A stretch of DNA of 34,523 nt from Ruminococcaceae bacterium UBA1405 (GCA_002305685.1 DBQB01000010.1:1-34523); one strand, 5' to 3'. Shown: positions 15,898-24,040, counted from the first letter of the stretch. Numbers and translations: made by a program. Notes: generated from the sequence alone by a model not told the origin.

Positions 15898-15926
15898 ATT
15901 ATAACACAGCTGTTGTGCAGGGGCAA
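15898..15926 (-). promoter_or_regulatory. Sigma-A type promoter of aguA-aguB
   Basis: On the minus strand TTGCCC (15926-15921), 17 bases and a perfect TATAAT (15903-15898). The spacer contains the 8-bp palindrome ACAGCTGT (15906-15913), a possible operator. The leader is about 95 bases. Confidence 0.7.
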
Positions 15927-15928
15927 AA

Positions 15929-15958
15929 GAAAAAGAAAAATCACAGAGATTTTCTCTG
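15929..15958 (-). terminator. Terminator after the LysR-type regulator
   Basis: CAGAGA (15944-15949) and TCTCTG (15953-15958) form a short 6-bp stem with a 3-base loop, followed on the minus strand by TGATTTTTCTTTTT. It lies directly upstream of the aguA promoter. Confidence 0.6.
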
Positions 15959-15966
15959 CCCTTTGG

Positions 15967-16857
15967 TTACAGCGCAATTCCCATCAGCTGGATAAACTGG
16001 GTACCAGCCGCCGACATCATCAGTTTTTTATGCACAGCCAGCAGCATCTGCCGTTTGGGGATCGGTTCTTGCAATTTTAGAGGAAAGAGGGTGCCGCTGT
16101 CAATAGAGCGGCGGGCAAACCCTTCCACCACACATCCAATCCCCATTCCTCTGGCTGCCAGCTTGACGATGAGGTCGCTGGTGGCCAGCTCCAATTCGGG
16201 TTCCAGCGTCAAACCCCGATCGGAAAAATACCGGTCGATGTATCTTCTGGTGGTGGTGCCGTGTTCCAGCATAATCACCGGAAGCTGGGAAAGTTGCTGG
16301 GGGGTGTAGATCTGCTCCTTCATATGGGAAAACCGCTCCCCGGCTACAAAGATATCCTGTAACTCTCCCACTGGAATCATCCGGAATTCGTCGGCTTCGC
16401 TCACCGGGCCGCTGATGATGCCAAAATCAATGCTGCCGTTGTGAAGGGACTTTAGGGTTACCGGGGTGGGGGCGTTGCTGACCTGGATGCGGACTTTGGG
16501 ATACTGCCGGTGGAATTCCTCCAGATGGGGCAGCAGATAAAACTGCATGGTCATATCGCTGGCGCCGATGCGCACCTCGCCGGCTTCCAGCTGCTGCATC
16601 TCCCGGAATTTTTTTTCCGCCCGCATGAAGTATTCATATCCTTGGGAGATATAGGAGAACAGCACCGCGCCCTCGCTGGTCAGCTGTACGCCGCGGGGCA
16701 TACGGGAAAAGAGGACGCCTCCCAGCTGTTCCTCCAGCTGCTTGATCGACTGGCTGACCGCAGGCTGGGAGATGCACAGCTGCTGTGCGGCCTGGGAAAA
16801 GCTGCCCAGTTTTGCCACATAGTAAAAAACACGGTAGGATTCCAGATTGATATTCAT
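15967..16857 (-). CDS. LysR family transcriptional regulator
   Basis: A 296-residue protein with the LysR helix-turn-helix at residues 1-60 (SYRVFYYVAKLGSFSQAAQQ, then SQPAVSQSIKQLEEQLG) and a periplasmic-binding-like effector domain from about residue 90 (GEVRIGASDMTMQFYLLPHL, later LEHGTTTRRYIDRYF and ARGMGIGCV). Close relatives include CysL/CbbR-type regulators. GGAGG lies 10 bases before the ATG. It is directly upstream of aguA in the same direction but has its own promoter and a terminator, and on the other side faces the divergent spoVA operon, so its target is not settled by position. Confidence 0.9.
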   Translation of the reverse strand: MNINLESYRVFYYVAKLGSFSQAAQQLCISQPAVSQSIKQLEEQLGGVLFSRMPRGVQLTSEGAVLFSYISQGYEYFMRAEKKFREMQQLEAGEVRIGASDMTMQFYLLPHLEEFHRQYPKVRIQVSNAPTPVTLKSLHNGSIDFGIISGPVSEADEFRMIPVGELQDIFVAGERFSHMKEQIYTPQQLSQLPVIMLEHGTTTRRYIDRYFSDRGLTLEPELELATSDLIVKLAARGMGIGCVVEGFARRSIDSGTLFPLKLQEPIPKRQMLLAVHKKLMMSAAGTQFIQLMGIAL

Positions 16858-16934
16858 CCCCGGTCCACCTCCTCAAACGATTGTTTTGCTGATCTCATGC
16901 GGGACCAAACGGGAATCTTTGCCCATTCAGTTTC

Positions 16935-16963
16935 AGTATAAGCCATCGAAGAAAAATTGTCCA
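16935..16963 (-). promoter_or_regulatory. Promoter of the LysR-type regulator
   Basis: On the minus strand TGGACA (16963-16958), 17 bases and TATACT (16940-16935), about 78 bases before the start codon. Confidence 0.6.
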
Positions 16964-17002
16964 ATTCTTTCATAAGATGGAAAATACGCCTTTATTTGCG
17001 GC

Positions 17003-17033
17003 ACATATCTTTTTTACAGCGGGTTCACAATAG
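17003..17033 (+). promoter_or_regulatory. Candidate forespore (sigma-G type) promoter of spoVA
   Basis: CACATA (17003-17008), 18 bases and CACAATA (17027-17033) approximate the sigma-G elements (TGCATA-like -35, CATACTA-like -10). No sigma-A pair is evident here. spoVA operons are known to be sigma-G-controlled, so this is the expected place; the match is imperfect. Confidence 0.4.
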
Positions 17034-17077
17034 AAATACGGCTCGACAGGCAAAACCAAAAAAGGAGAGGATTTTCA

Positions 17078-17521
17078 GTGGCAATGACGCCAAAGGAATA
17101 TGAATCGTTAAACAAACAGGTTTCCCCCAACACCAAAAGTTGGAGGACCGTCCCGCTTGCATGGCTGTTTGGCGGTATCATCTGCTGTATCGGCCAGGGG
17201 CTGGGAGATCTTTACCGGTATCTGGGGTTGGAGGAGGAGACATCCTGCGCCTGTATCTCGGTCTCTTTGATCTTTCTTGCAGCGCTGCTGACAGGACTAG
17301 GAAAATATGACAACCTGGCCAAATACGGTGGAGCGGGATGTCTGGTGCCCATCACCGGATTTTCCAACGCCGTGGCATCCCCGGCGCTGGAATTTAAGAG
17401 CGAAGGGTTTATTTTGGGATTGGGCGCCAAGATGTTTGTCATCGCTGGTCCGGTGATTGTATATGGCACCCTGGCCAGCGTAGTCTATGGATTTATCATC
17501 TGGATTTTTCATCTTTATTAA
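17078..17521 (+). CDS. spoVAC: Stage V sporulation protein AC
   Basis: A 147-residue inner forespore membrane protein with four hydrophobic segments (about 27-47, 58-74, 84-104, 118-145). Diagnostic are PLAWLFGGIICCIGQGLGDLY and LTGLGKYDNLAKYGGAGCLVPITGF. SpoVAC is a mechanosensitive channel-like part of the SpoVA complex that imports dipicolinic acid during sporulation and releases it in germination. The GTG at 17078 is favoured, 7 bases after AAAGGAGAGG; an ATG two codons later is 13 bases away. It leads a three-gene operon and is 16 bases from spoVAD. Confidence 0.95.
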   Translation: MAMTPKEYESLNKQVSPNTKSWRTVPLAWLFGGIICCIGQGLGDLYRYLGLEEETSCACISVSLIFLAALLTGLGKYDNLAKYGGAGCLVPITGFSNAVASPALEFKSEGFILGLGAKMFVIAGPVIVYGTLASVVYGFIIWIFHLY

Positions 17522-17537
17522 AAGGAGCAGAAAAACC

Positions 17538-18620
17538 ATGCCGTATCGTATTGGAAAGTACACCTTAAAGATGGAGCATTCCCCTTCCATCGAAAGTTAT
17601 GCCTCGGTGGGTTCCAAAAAAGAGAGCGAAGGGCCGCTGGCGGCCTATTTCGATCTGCTGGAACCCGACGGATATTTTGGGGAAAAGACCTGGGAAAAAG
17701 CCGAAAGCCGTATCCAGCGGGAGGCCATCAACCGCGCGCTGGCAAAGGGAAATCTGGACCCCTCCGACATCGACTATGTCTTTGCCGGAGACCTGCTCAA
17801 CCAGTGTATCAGTTCCAGTTTTGGTTTGCGGGAACTGGGAATTCCGCTGTTTGGGCTGTATGGCGCCTGTTCCACCATGGCGGAATCGCTGAGCCTGGCA
17901 GGGATACTGGTTGACAGCGGGGCGGCGGTTCACTGTGCCGCGGTGACCTCTTCCCATTTCTGTACTGCGGAACGGCAGTTTCGCTTTCCGCTGGAATATG
18001 CAGGGCAGCGCACTCCCACCTCCCAGTGGACGGTGACCGGAGGAGGCGCTGTCATTGTGGGACACGGTCAAAAAGCGCCCTACATCCACGCCATCACCAC
18101 CGGAACGGTGGAGGATTATGGCATCAAGGATGCCAACAATATGGGAGCTGCCATGGCGCCCGCTGCGGCCAGTACCATCTGCCGTTATTTTCAGGATACC
18201 GGCACCACCCCCGAGGAGTATGACCTGATCCTTACCGGGGATCTGGGATATGTGGGAACCGGTTTGCTGTATGAGCTGACCGAAAGGCAGGGATACGCCA
18301 TCCATAAAAACCATCGAGACTGTGGCCTGCTGATTTTTGACCGGGAGAAACAACCCGATATCTATGCCGGAGGTTCCGGCTGCGGATGTGCTGCCTCGGT
18401 GCTCTGCGGGTATATTCTGCCACAGATCCAAAGAGGGGAGCTGCAAAAGGTACTTTTTATCGCCACCGGTGCGCTGCTGAGCACCACCAGTTGCCAGCAG
18501 GGGGAGACCATTCCCGGCATTGCCCATCTGGTATCCCTCGCCCATACCCCTCTGGAGCCTGGGGACGACCGGCAGTGCCAGTGCAGCTGCCATCGGGTAG
18601 GCGGCAGGAAAGGAGGATGA
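17538..18620 (+). CDS. spoVAD: Stage V sporulation protein AD
   Basis: A 360-residue protein with a thiolase-like fold that binds dipicolinic acid on the forespore membrane face. Typical blocks include ESEGPLAAYFD, IDYVFAGDLLNQC, LYGACSTMAESLSLA, TSSHFCTAERQFRFPLEYAGQR, PTSQWTVTGGGA and the near-C-terminal FIATGALLSTTSCQQGETIPGIAH. The family usually ends just after that block at about 338 residues; here roughly 20 further residues run to a cysteine-rich tail (DRQCQCSCHRVGGRKGG), which is unusual. AAAGGAG precedes the ATG. Its stop overlaps ATGA at the start region of spoVAE, indicating coupling. Confidence 0.94.
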   Translation: MPYRIGKYTLKMEHSPSIESYASVGSKKESEGPLAAYFDLLEPDGYFGEKTWEKAESRIQREAINRALAKGNLDPSDIDYVFAGDLLNQCISSSFGLRELGIPLFGLYGACSTMAESLSLAGILVDSGAAVHCAAVTSSHFCTAERQFRFPLEYAGQRTPTSQWTVTGGGAVIVGHGQKAPYIHAITTGTVEDYGIKDANNMGAAMAPAAASTICRYFQDTGTTPEEYDLILTGDLGYVGTGLLYELTERQGYAIHKNHRDCGLLIFDREKQPDIYAGGSGCGCAASVLCGYILPQIQRGELQKVLFIATGALLSTTSCQQGETIPGIAHLVSLAHTPLEPGDDRQCQCSCHRVGGRKGG

Positions 18621-18625
18621 TGCAG

Positions 18626-18991
18626 ATGGATCTGATGATGTATCTCAAGGTTTTTCTGATGGGTGGCGCGCTGTGCGCCATCGGCCAGCTGCTGATCGAT
18701 TATACCAAACTCACCCCTGCCCGTATCCTGGTTTCCTATGTGGTGACCGGAGTCATTTTAGGCGGGCTGGGAATCTACGGTCCTTTGACGGAGTTTGCCG
18801 GCGCCGGCGCAACGGTGCCGCTGACCGGATTTGGTTGGCTGCTCTCCAAAGGGGTGAAGGAGGCGGTGGCAGAGAAAGGCGCCATGGGCATCCTAACCGG
18901 CGGGCTCTCGGCAACGGCGGGAGGAATCGCGGCGGCCATCGTATTCGGATTTTTGACCGCCCTTCTCTTTAAGCCACGGGATAAAGGGTAG
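18626..18991 (+). CDS. spoVAE: Stage V sporulation protein AE (SpoVAEb type)
   Basis: A 121-residue membrane protein with the family core FLMGGALCAIGQLLIDYTKL, TPARILVSYVVTGVILGGLG and FAGAGATVPLTGFGWLLSKG, ending in a hydrophobic helix and FKPRDKG. It is the third SpoVA membrane subunit. Three ATG codons cluster at the start (18617, 18620, 18626); the last is chosen because AAAGGAGG (18609-18616) lies 9 bases before it, while the others abut the site. Closes the minimal C-D-E arrangement common in Clostridia. Confidence 0.93.
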   Translation: MDLMMYLKVFLMGGALCAIGQLLIDYTKLTPARILVSYVVTGVILGGLGIYGPLTEFAGAGATVPLTGFGWLLSKGVKEAVAEKGAMGILTGGLSATAGGIAAAIVFGFLTALLFKPRDKG

Positions 18992-19011
18992 GACGACGAA
19001 TTGCATAGGTA

Positions 19012-19040
19012 TAGACAGATTTTTTGCAATATGGTATCAT
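19012..19040 (+). promoter_or_regulatory. Candidate promoter of the lipoprotein after spoVAE
   Basis: TAGACA (19012-19017), 17 bases and TATCAT (19035-19040), about 65 bases before the lipoprotein start. No terminator is visible between spoVAE and this point, so read-through is also possible. Confidence 0.5.
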
Positions 19041-19107
19041 ATTCTTGATGAAAGATGCTTTTGGAAAATCGGGATCCATTTTACAGATGGGCGAGGAGGT
19101 AACAGGG

Positions 19108-20307
19108 ATGCATGACCATATCTGGGCTGGTATTGGTGCAAGGAAATGGAAAATTGTACAGATGGCTTTGCTTGTGCTCTTGTTTTCCGGCTGTTCTCCC
19201 GCCTCTGATGCTCAGGTGGGAGTCTCGTCCAACGGGATATCAGCCTCCCAGAGCAGTTCCCACTGGGATGGCCCTTCCGCCGTGCAAAGGCAGGAGCAAT
19301 TTCTCTCCTCCGCTTCGATGGATCCCGATCTTCCGCTGTTTTCGTGCGAATTTCGACTGAATGGCGGGGGATCGGATGAAATCTGGTGTGAGGATATCTC
19401 TCAGGTGCTGTTTGCCAGTCCCTGGACCACTGAGATGACCTTCTCTACGCTGCCGGTTTTTCGCAATCCTTTGCAGTATTTTGAAGGTTCCATCACGATC
19501 AACCCGGATGTGGAGGCAATGAAGGAATATTTAGGAGAGATTGCCCAGCGCCTCGGCATCGAGGAGCAAGCCCTCTCGATTCAGGAGGAGAAAGCCGAGT
19601 ATGGTTTTGGTCAGGGGGTACGCAGGCTGCTGACCGAGCGGGTGACGGCCTCCATCCCTTACGGCACTGTTTCAGTTTCGATGGATATGTCGGCCCAAAT
19701 CCATTTTGAGCCGGCAATCCCGATACCGCAAGAGCTGAATACCGATTACTATGCGCCGCTGCAGCAGGTCTCTGAACTTGCCGAATATATGCTGCAGCAT
19801 CACAGCGGATATTTTGGCATGGAAACGCCTACGATAGGGATCTATGGCGGTAGGGTAAACACCTATATGCAAAAATCCTATGGCTTTTACATATATGAAA
19901 GCGGTGATGATCCTCTGGAACAGCTTTTGGGATATTCCTTTGACCTCGGACGTTTTTCCTTCACTGCCGATGGTGGAATCTCCCGTGTCTTTCTCTCGAA
20001 AATGGATGATCTGCCCAAACTGGGAGATTATCCCGCCCTTACGGTGGAACAGGCCAAGGAGGCTTTGCTGCAGGGACAGTATTCCGATGGGCCCTCGACA
20101 CTTCCCAAGGAGGAGAACATCCATCAGGTCCAGCTGGTTTATCGCACTGCGGCAAGTCCCTATTTTGTACCCTGCTATGTATTCTATGTTTTGATAGAAA
20201 AGGAGCAGCGAAGATGGGATCTGGTTCCGGACGAAGCGCAGGAATATGTACCTTATTATGTTCCAGCGGTGGATCACCGGTACATTCTGGACCTTCCTAC
20301 ACGATAG
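19108..20307 (+). CDS. Lipoprotein of unknown function
   Basis: A 399-residue predicted lipoprotein: positively charged ARKWK, a hydrophobic stretch and the lipobox LLFSGC with Cys29, followed by a Ser-rich linker. The mature part has no signature I recognise. The last third (VQLVYRTAASPYFVPCYVFYV, then YVPYYVPAV) faintly recalls the extracytoplasmic YycH/YycI-type or PepSY-like lipoproteins of Firmicutes, which I would not rely on. GAGGAGG precedes the ATG at 19108; a longer in-frame reading from 19024 is rejected because this site and the signal peptide fit here. It stands alone between spoVAE and a terminator; a sporulation role is only suggested by position. Confidence 0.8.
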   Translation: MHDHIWAGIGARKWKIVQMALLVLLFSGCSPASDAQVGVSSNGISASQSSSHWDGPSAVQRQEQFLSSASMDPDLPLFSCEFRLNGGGSDEIWCEDISQVLFASPWTTEMTFSTLPVFRNPLQYFEGSITINPDVEAMKEYLGEIAQRLGIEEQALSIQEEKAEYGFGQGVRRLLTERVTASIPYGTVSVSMDMSAQIHFEPAIPIPQELNTDYYAPLQQVSELAEYMLQHHSGYFGMETPTIGIYGGRVNTYMQKSYGFYIYESGDDPLEQLLGYSFDLGRFSFTADGGISRVFLSKMDDLPKLGDYPALTVEQAKEALLQGQYSDGPSTLPKEENIHQVQLVYRTAASPYFVPCYVFYVLIEKEQRRWDLVPDEAQEYVPYYVPAVDHRYILDLPTR

Positions 20308-20358
20308 GTTTGGCACAGTGGCCCCGGAACTTCAAATATCTGTGAAGCGCGTTAGACA

Positions 20359-20412
20359 AAAGTCCTTGGTTTTTGCGTCTTTTTGACCCAAAACCAAGGA
20401 CTTTCATTTTTT
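20359..20412. terminator. Bidirectional terminator
   Basis: A 15-bp perfect stem: AAAGTCCTTGGTTTT (20359-20373) with AAAACCAAGGACTTT (20390-20404), followed on the plus strand by CATTTTTT and on the minus strand by TTGTC. It separates the lipoprotein from the convergent TIGR00266 gene. Confidence 0.88.
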
Positions 20413-20472
20413 CGATCTTTTGAATTCAGCGATAAAAAGGGGCAGGATAACCTGAGACAGTATTTTCAAAGA

Positions 20473-21159
20473 TCAGTTCCCGCTGGACTGAGGAAAATAG
20501 GGCATCAGGGTGGAGGCTACAGCGCTGATGGGCATGGTTTGCAGCACCACCTGTCCGGGACCGGTGACAACGGTGTGAAAAAGGCCTTCGCCGCCAAACA
20601 AAACATTTTTGATGCCGGGAACCGTGACGACATCCATGGTACAGCTCTCCGACATATAGGCAAGGTAGCCGGTATCCACCACGATAGACTGTCCTGGGGC
20701 AAGGTCGTAGGTGACTGCATGGCCGTCGATCTCCAAAAATGCGACGCCGTTTCCAGAAAGCCGCTGCATGATAAAGCCTTCTCCGCCGAAAAGACCTTTG
20801 CCCAATTTCTTCTGAAAGAAGATGGAAAGCTCCACCGACTCCTCGGAGGCGAGAAATCCGGATTTCTGTACAATCACGCCGTTTCCGGGGGTGATGGTCA
20901 CAGGAACGATGGAACCGGGAAAGCTGGAAGCAAAAGCGATCATGCCGTCCCCGTTTTGGGCGGTATAGCGGTTTTGGAACAGTGCCTCGCCGGAAAACAT
21001 TCTGCCCAGCATTTTGCCCAATCCGCCGCCCGAGGTGGTTTCCATCTTCATGTTGGGGGACATCCAGCTCATGGAGCCCCGCTCGGTGATCATACTCTCA
21101 CCGTTTTCCAGCTGACAGATTACCACAGGCAGAGGGGTGCCTTCGATGCTGTATCTCAT
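20473..21159 (-). CDS. TIGR00266/AIM24 family protein
   Basis: A 228-residue protein of the AIM24/TIGR00266 family, built of repeated beta strands. Typical are ENGESMITERGSMSWMSPNMKMET near the start, GGGLGKMLGRMFSGEALFQN, the FFQKKLGKGLFGGEGFIMQRL segment and a terminal GPGQVVLQTMPI. No biochemical function is established for bacterial members. AAGGAGG lies 7 bases before the ATG. It has its own strong promoter, lies 92 bases downstream of rarA in the same direction and ends before a bidirectional terminator. Confidence 0.9.
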   Translation of the reverse strand: MRYSIEGTPLPVVICQLENGESMITERGSMSWMSPNMKMETTSGGGLGKMLGRMFSGEALFQNRYTAQNGDGMIAFASSFPGSIVPVTITPGNGVIVQKSGFLASEESVELSIFFQKKLGKGLFGGEGFIMQRLSGNGVAFLEIDGHAVTYDLAPGQSIVVDTGYLAYMSESCTMDVVTVPGIKNVLFGGEGLFHTVVTGPGQVVLQTMPISAVASTLMPYFPQSSGN

Positions 21160-21205
21160 AATGACGCCTCCTTAAAGTTTGGGTGGGGGGTTCTTGTACA
21201 AAGCC

Positions 21206-21234
21206 ATTGTAAGGGAAAAAAAGGTTGTGGTCAA
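21206..21234 (-). promoter_or_regulatory. Sigma-A type promoter of the TIGR00266 gene
   Basis: On the minus strand TTGACC (21234-21229), 17 bases and TACAAT (21211-21206), each one mismatch from consensus. Confidence 0.72.
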
Positions 21235-21251
21235 GAGGAATCTGCGCCTTA

Positions 21252-22574
21252 TCACCGGCGTGGCAGCTGCTGCATCCGGCGGCGGTGTTCTTCCAGCATC
21301 TTTTGCCGATATTGCAGCGCGGCTTGTTCGGTTTTGTTCTCCCCGAACTGGTAATAAACTGCCTCTTTCAGGTCGTCGGGGAGGTACTGCTGCTCTACAT
21401 AATGGCAGGGGAAGTCGTGGGGATACTGATAAAACTGTCCTTTGACCGCAACGTCCGCGCCGTCGTAGTGCTTGTTTTGCAGCTGGCGGGGGAAGCCGCC
21501 GCCCTTTCCGGCACGGATGTCAGCCATGGCGGCGTCAATAGCGCAGATGGCGCTGTTGGATTTGGGAGCGGTGGCCAGCAATATGGCAGCCTGTGCTAAT
21601 GGGATACGAGCTTCCGGAAGGCCCAGCTGTACGGCGCTGTCCACACAGGCTTTGACGATGGCGATGGCCTGGGGATAGGCAAGGCCGATATCCTCGCAGG
21701 CGATCACCAGCAGCCGCCGGCAGGGGGAGAGCAGATCTCCCGCCTCCAAAAGCCGGCCCAGATAATGGACCGCCGCGTTTTCATCCGACCCTCGGATGGA
21801 TTTTTGCAGGGCGCTGAGCAGGTCGTAATGCTGATCCCCGTCCCGGTCATACCGCATGGCGCTGCGCTGGGATACCTGTCTGGCGTCCTCCAAAGTGATT
21901 GGACAGCTCTCCTCGCCGCCTTCCTGCTGGGTCCCGGCAGAGAGGGCGGAAAGGGTCAGCATCTCCACGGCGTTGAGGGCTTTGCGCACATCCCCGTTGC
22001 AGCTGTGGGCAATATGGGAGACAACCCCGTCCTCACACCGAAACCGCACTCCATATTCCTCCTCCACCAGATGAAGGGCCCGCAGCACCGCCTTCTCCAT
22101 CTCCTGGGGTTCCACCGGCTTAAATTCAAAGACGGTGCAGCGGCTGAGGATGGCGTTATAGATGTAAAAATAGGGATTTTCGGTGGTGGAGGCGATGAGG
22201 GTGATCCGCCCGTTTTCAATGTATTCCAGCAGCGTCTGCTGTTGTTTTTTGTTGAGATACTGGATCTCGTCCAGATAGAGGATCACCCCGCCCATGCCGG
22301 AGATGGTCTCGGTGCGCTCCATCACCTCCTTGATGTCGGCGGTGGAGGCGGTGGTGCCGTTGAGACGGCAAAGTTCTTTTCCGGCCCGGTTGGCGATGAT
22401 CCGGGCGACGGTGGTTTTGCCCACGCCGGAAGGGCCGTAAAAAATCAGGTTGGGGATGTTGCCGGATTCCACGATCCGGCGCAGCATCTTCCCTTTGTCC
22501 AGCAGATGCCGCTGGCCTACCACATCATCCAGTGTCTGGGGGCGCAGCCGGTCCGCGAGGGGCGCTTGGGCCAT
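21252..22574 (-). CDS. rarA: Replication-associated recombination protein A (RarA/MgsA)
   Basis: A 440-residue AAA+ ATPase of the RarA/WRNIP1 family, which acts at stalled replication forks. After PLADRLRPQTLDDVVGQRHLL come Walker A (FYGPSGVGKTT), a DE-type Walker B (VILYLDEIQYLNKKQQ), sensor 1 (LIASTTENPYF) and sensor 2 (NGDVRKALNAVE), then the C-terminal tetramerisation region (YDLLSALQKSIRGSD, ACEDIGLAYPQA, FPRQLQNKHYDGAD). The first in-frame ATG candidates are 22583 and 22574; AAAGG lies only 2 bases before the former but 11 before the latter, so 22574 is taken, with modest confidence. It has its own promoter just upstream. Confidence 0.93.
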   Translation of the reverse strand: MAQAPLADRLRPQTLDDVVGQRHLLDKGKMLRRIVESGNIPNLIFYGPSGVGKTTVARIIANRAGKELCRLNGTTASTADIKEVMERTETISGMGGVILYLDEIQYLNKKQQQTLLEYIENGRITLIASTTENPYFYIYNAILSRCTVFEFKPVEPQEMEKAVLRALHLVEEEYGVRFRCEDGVVSHIAHSCNGDVRKALNAVEMLTLSALSAGTQQEGGEESCPITLEDARQVSQRSAMRYDRDGDQHYDLLSALQKSIRGSDENAAVHYLGRLLEAGDLLSPCRRLLVIACEDIGLAYPQAIAIVKACVDSAVQLGLPEARIPLAQAAILLATAPKSNSAICAIDAAMADIRAGKGGGFPRQLQNKHYDGADVAVKGQFYQYPHDFPCHYVEQQYLPDDLKEAVYYQFGENKTEQAALQYRQKMLEEHRRRMQQLPRR

Positions 22575-22630
22575 ATCAGTCATCGCCTTTCTGCTCTTAT
22601 CAATCAAAATATCTTGCAACCAACAGCATC

Positions 22631-22659
22631 ATTATATCGGAAAATTTGTTCGGGTGCAA
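22631..22659 (-). promoter_or_regulatory. Sigma-A type promoter of rarA
   Basis: On the minus strand TTGCAC (22659-22654), 17 bases and a perfect TATAAT (22636-22631), about 55 bases before the chosen start. Confidence 0.75.
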
Positions 22660-22670
22660 CGGGAATACCC

Positions 22671-22723
22671 AAAACAAAAAAAGGATCGCCGGTCATCCCA
22701 CATCCAGCGGGACGACCGGCGAT
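22671..22723 (-). terminator. Terminator after the first interrupted lipoprotein gene (copy 1 of a hairpin repeat)
   Basis: ATCGCCGGTC (22685-22694) pairs with GACCGGCGAT (22714-22723); TCCC/GGGA extends the stem after one A-C mismatch. The minus-strand side continues into a T-rich tract complementary to 22671-22682. The whole unit resembles the hairpin at 24201-24245. Confidence 0.82.
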
Positions 22724-22748
22724 GGTGAAAAAAGTTATTGGAGGAAAT

Positions 22749-24040
22749 TTAGGAGGGCATCGTCAGGGTAATGGTGTTTTTTTGGCCGTATTTTTTGACC
22801 GAAAACGGGAGGATGGTGAGGGTTCCCTCGATGCGATGCTGTTCCCAGCTCTCCCGCGGGGCAGCCCATACCTCCCACGTTCCTTCGGCCAGGCCATACC
22901 GTACCAGTTTGCCGTTTTGGTTGGTAGTGCCGTCCCCTGTCACCAAAAAGTAGACGCCGGTCTGCACGTAGGTTTGGGAGGGAAGATTGGTTTTCTGGAC
23001 AAAGCTGCAGTAATAGTCCACACAGGGGCTGCCGTCCGCATATTGCAGCGTCAGTTCCAGCGTGGGGGGACATCCGGCCAGTCGTAGCTTCCCGTCAGGG
23101 TCAGTGTGACCTGCTGCTGCACCGCCTGTGACTGCAGGGAAATAGGAAATGCCTCATAGCTTTGGTTATAATCCCTCTCCAGCCGTTTGCGGGCATTCTC
23201 CTGGGGTGGGAGCAGATACAGTACCGTTTCCAGATACTCCCCCTGCCAGGAGAGGGTGGCCTTTCCCTCATGGTTGGTGACCGTCTGCTGGTAGCTGCCG
23301 GGGCGGATCCATGTTTCTTCGCCGTTCTTTTCGGCATATCCTGTGACCAGCCCTACGTTGGCCAGCGGATTGCCATCGCTGTCCAGCACCTGCACCGGGA
23401 TCTCGGTCTCAAAGGGCTGTACCTTTTTGGCAGGGTCTGCAAGGTACATTCCGTTCTCCCCGTTCTGCCGGGACTGGGTAGTACCATCCCCCACATTGGG
23501 ATTGACCTCGCCGGGCAATTCTCCTGTTCCTTCGCCGGTACTGGGGGAAGCGCTGTTTTTCAGCGGGTCCGTCTGTGATTGCCCCATCCCTGTGCCAATG
23601 TCAGGAACGGTGGAGCCATCCTCCGGCGGTTCCAACTGTGGACCATCTGCCCCCGCGCCAATATCGGGAACGGTGGAGCCATCCTCCGATGGTTCTAACT
23701 GTGGGCCATCTGTCCCCGCGCCAATGTCGGGGGTGGTTGCGTCGTCCTCCGCAGGCTCCAATGCCGGACTCTGCCCTTGCGGCTGAGACGGGGGAGATTG
23801 CGCAGCGGAACTGGAGGGAGTGGAGGAAGCCGGCATACTGGAGGAGCTGCTGGACAGACTTGCAGAGGCCACCGAGGAGGCGCTGACGGGCGGTACAGAA
23901 GAGGAAGAAGGGGACGCTATGCTGGAGGAGACCGCAGAGCTGACAGAAGAATCCACAGAAGAGGACGAAAGGGGCTGCCGGCAGCCCGATACCAAACAGG
24001 CGAACGCCAGCACTGCCATACAGGCAGGCATCAAACGCAT
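22749..24040 (-). pseudogene. Lipoprotein gene interrupted by a one-base frameshift at a G6/C6 tract
   Basis: The first reading frame (24040 to 23051) encodes a lipoprotein: signal peptide and lipobox CLVSGC (Cys20), a long Ser-rich linker (24-80), three 21-residue acidic repeats, and an Ig/carboxypeptidase-regulatory-like beta domain (EIPVQVLDSDGNPLANVGL onward). It stops soon after a C6 run at 23069-23064. Adding one C restores a continuous 430-residue frame through LELTLQYADGSPCVDYY to a stop at 22749, with good coding character (LVRYGLAEGTWEVWAAP). Either a real lesion, slippage or a sequencing error; I cannot tell which. The ATG at 24040 lies 8 bases after GAGGAG and has a strong promoter. 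Function unknown; probably a cell-surface protein. Confidence 0.75.
23579..23767 (-). repeat. Three tandem 63-bp units in the lipoprotein linker
   Basis: Residues 92-154 of the lipoprotein are three 21-residue repeats of the form PQLEPxEDGSTVPDIGAGxDG. The second and third are nearly identical and the first is diverged (PALEPAEDDATTPDIGAGTDG). Such units change number by recombination or slippage. Confidence 0.85.

Noticed and set aside
22735..23073. 112-codon minus-strand frame continuing past the first lipoprotein frame break
   Set aside because: This is the wrong alternative frame (minus one base). The plus-one frame gives the coherent sequence with strand-like, Tyr/Trp-rich composition.
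21765..23087. 440-codon plus-strand frame across rarA and its upstream region
   Set aside because: It runs antisense to rarA and through its promoter and a terminator; the sense strand is unambiguous.
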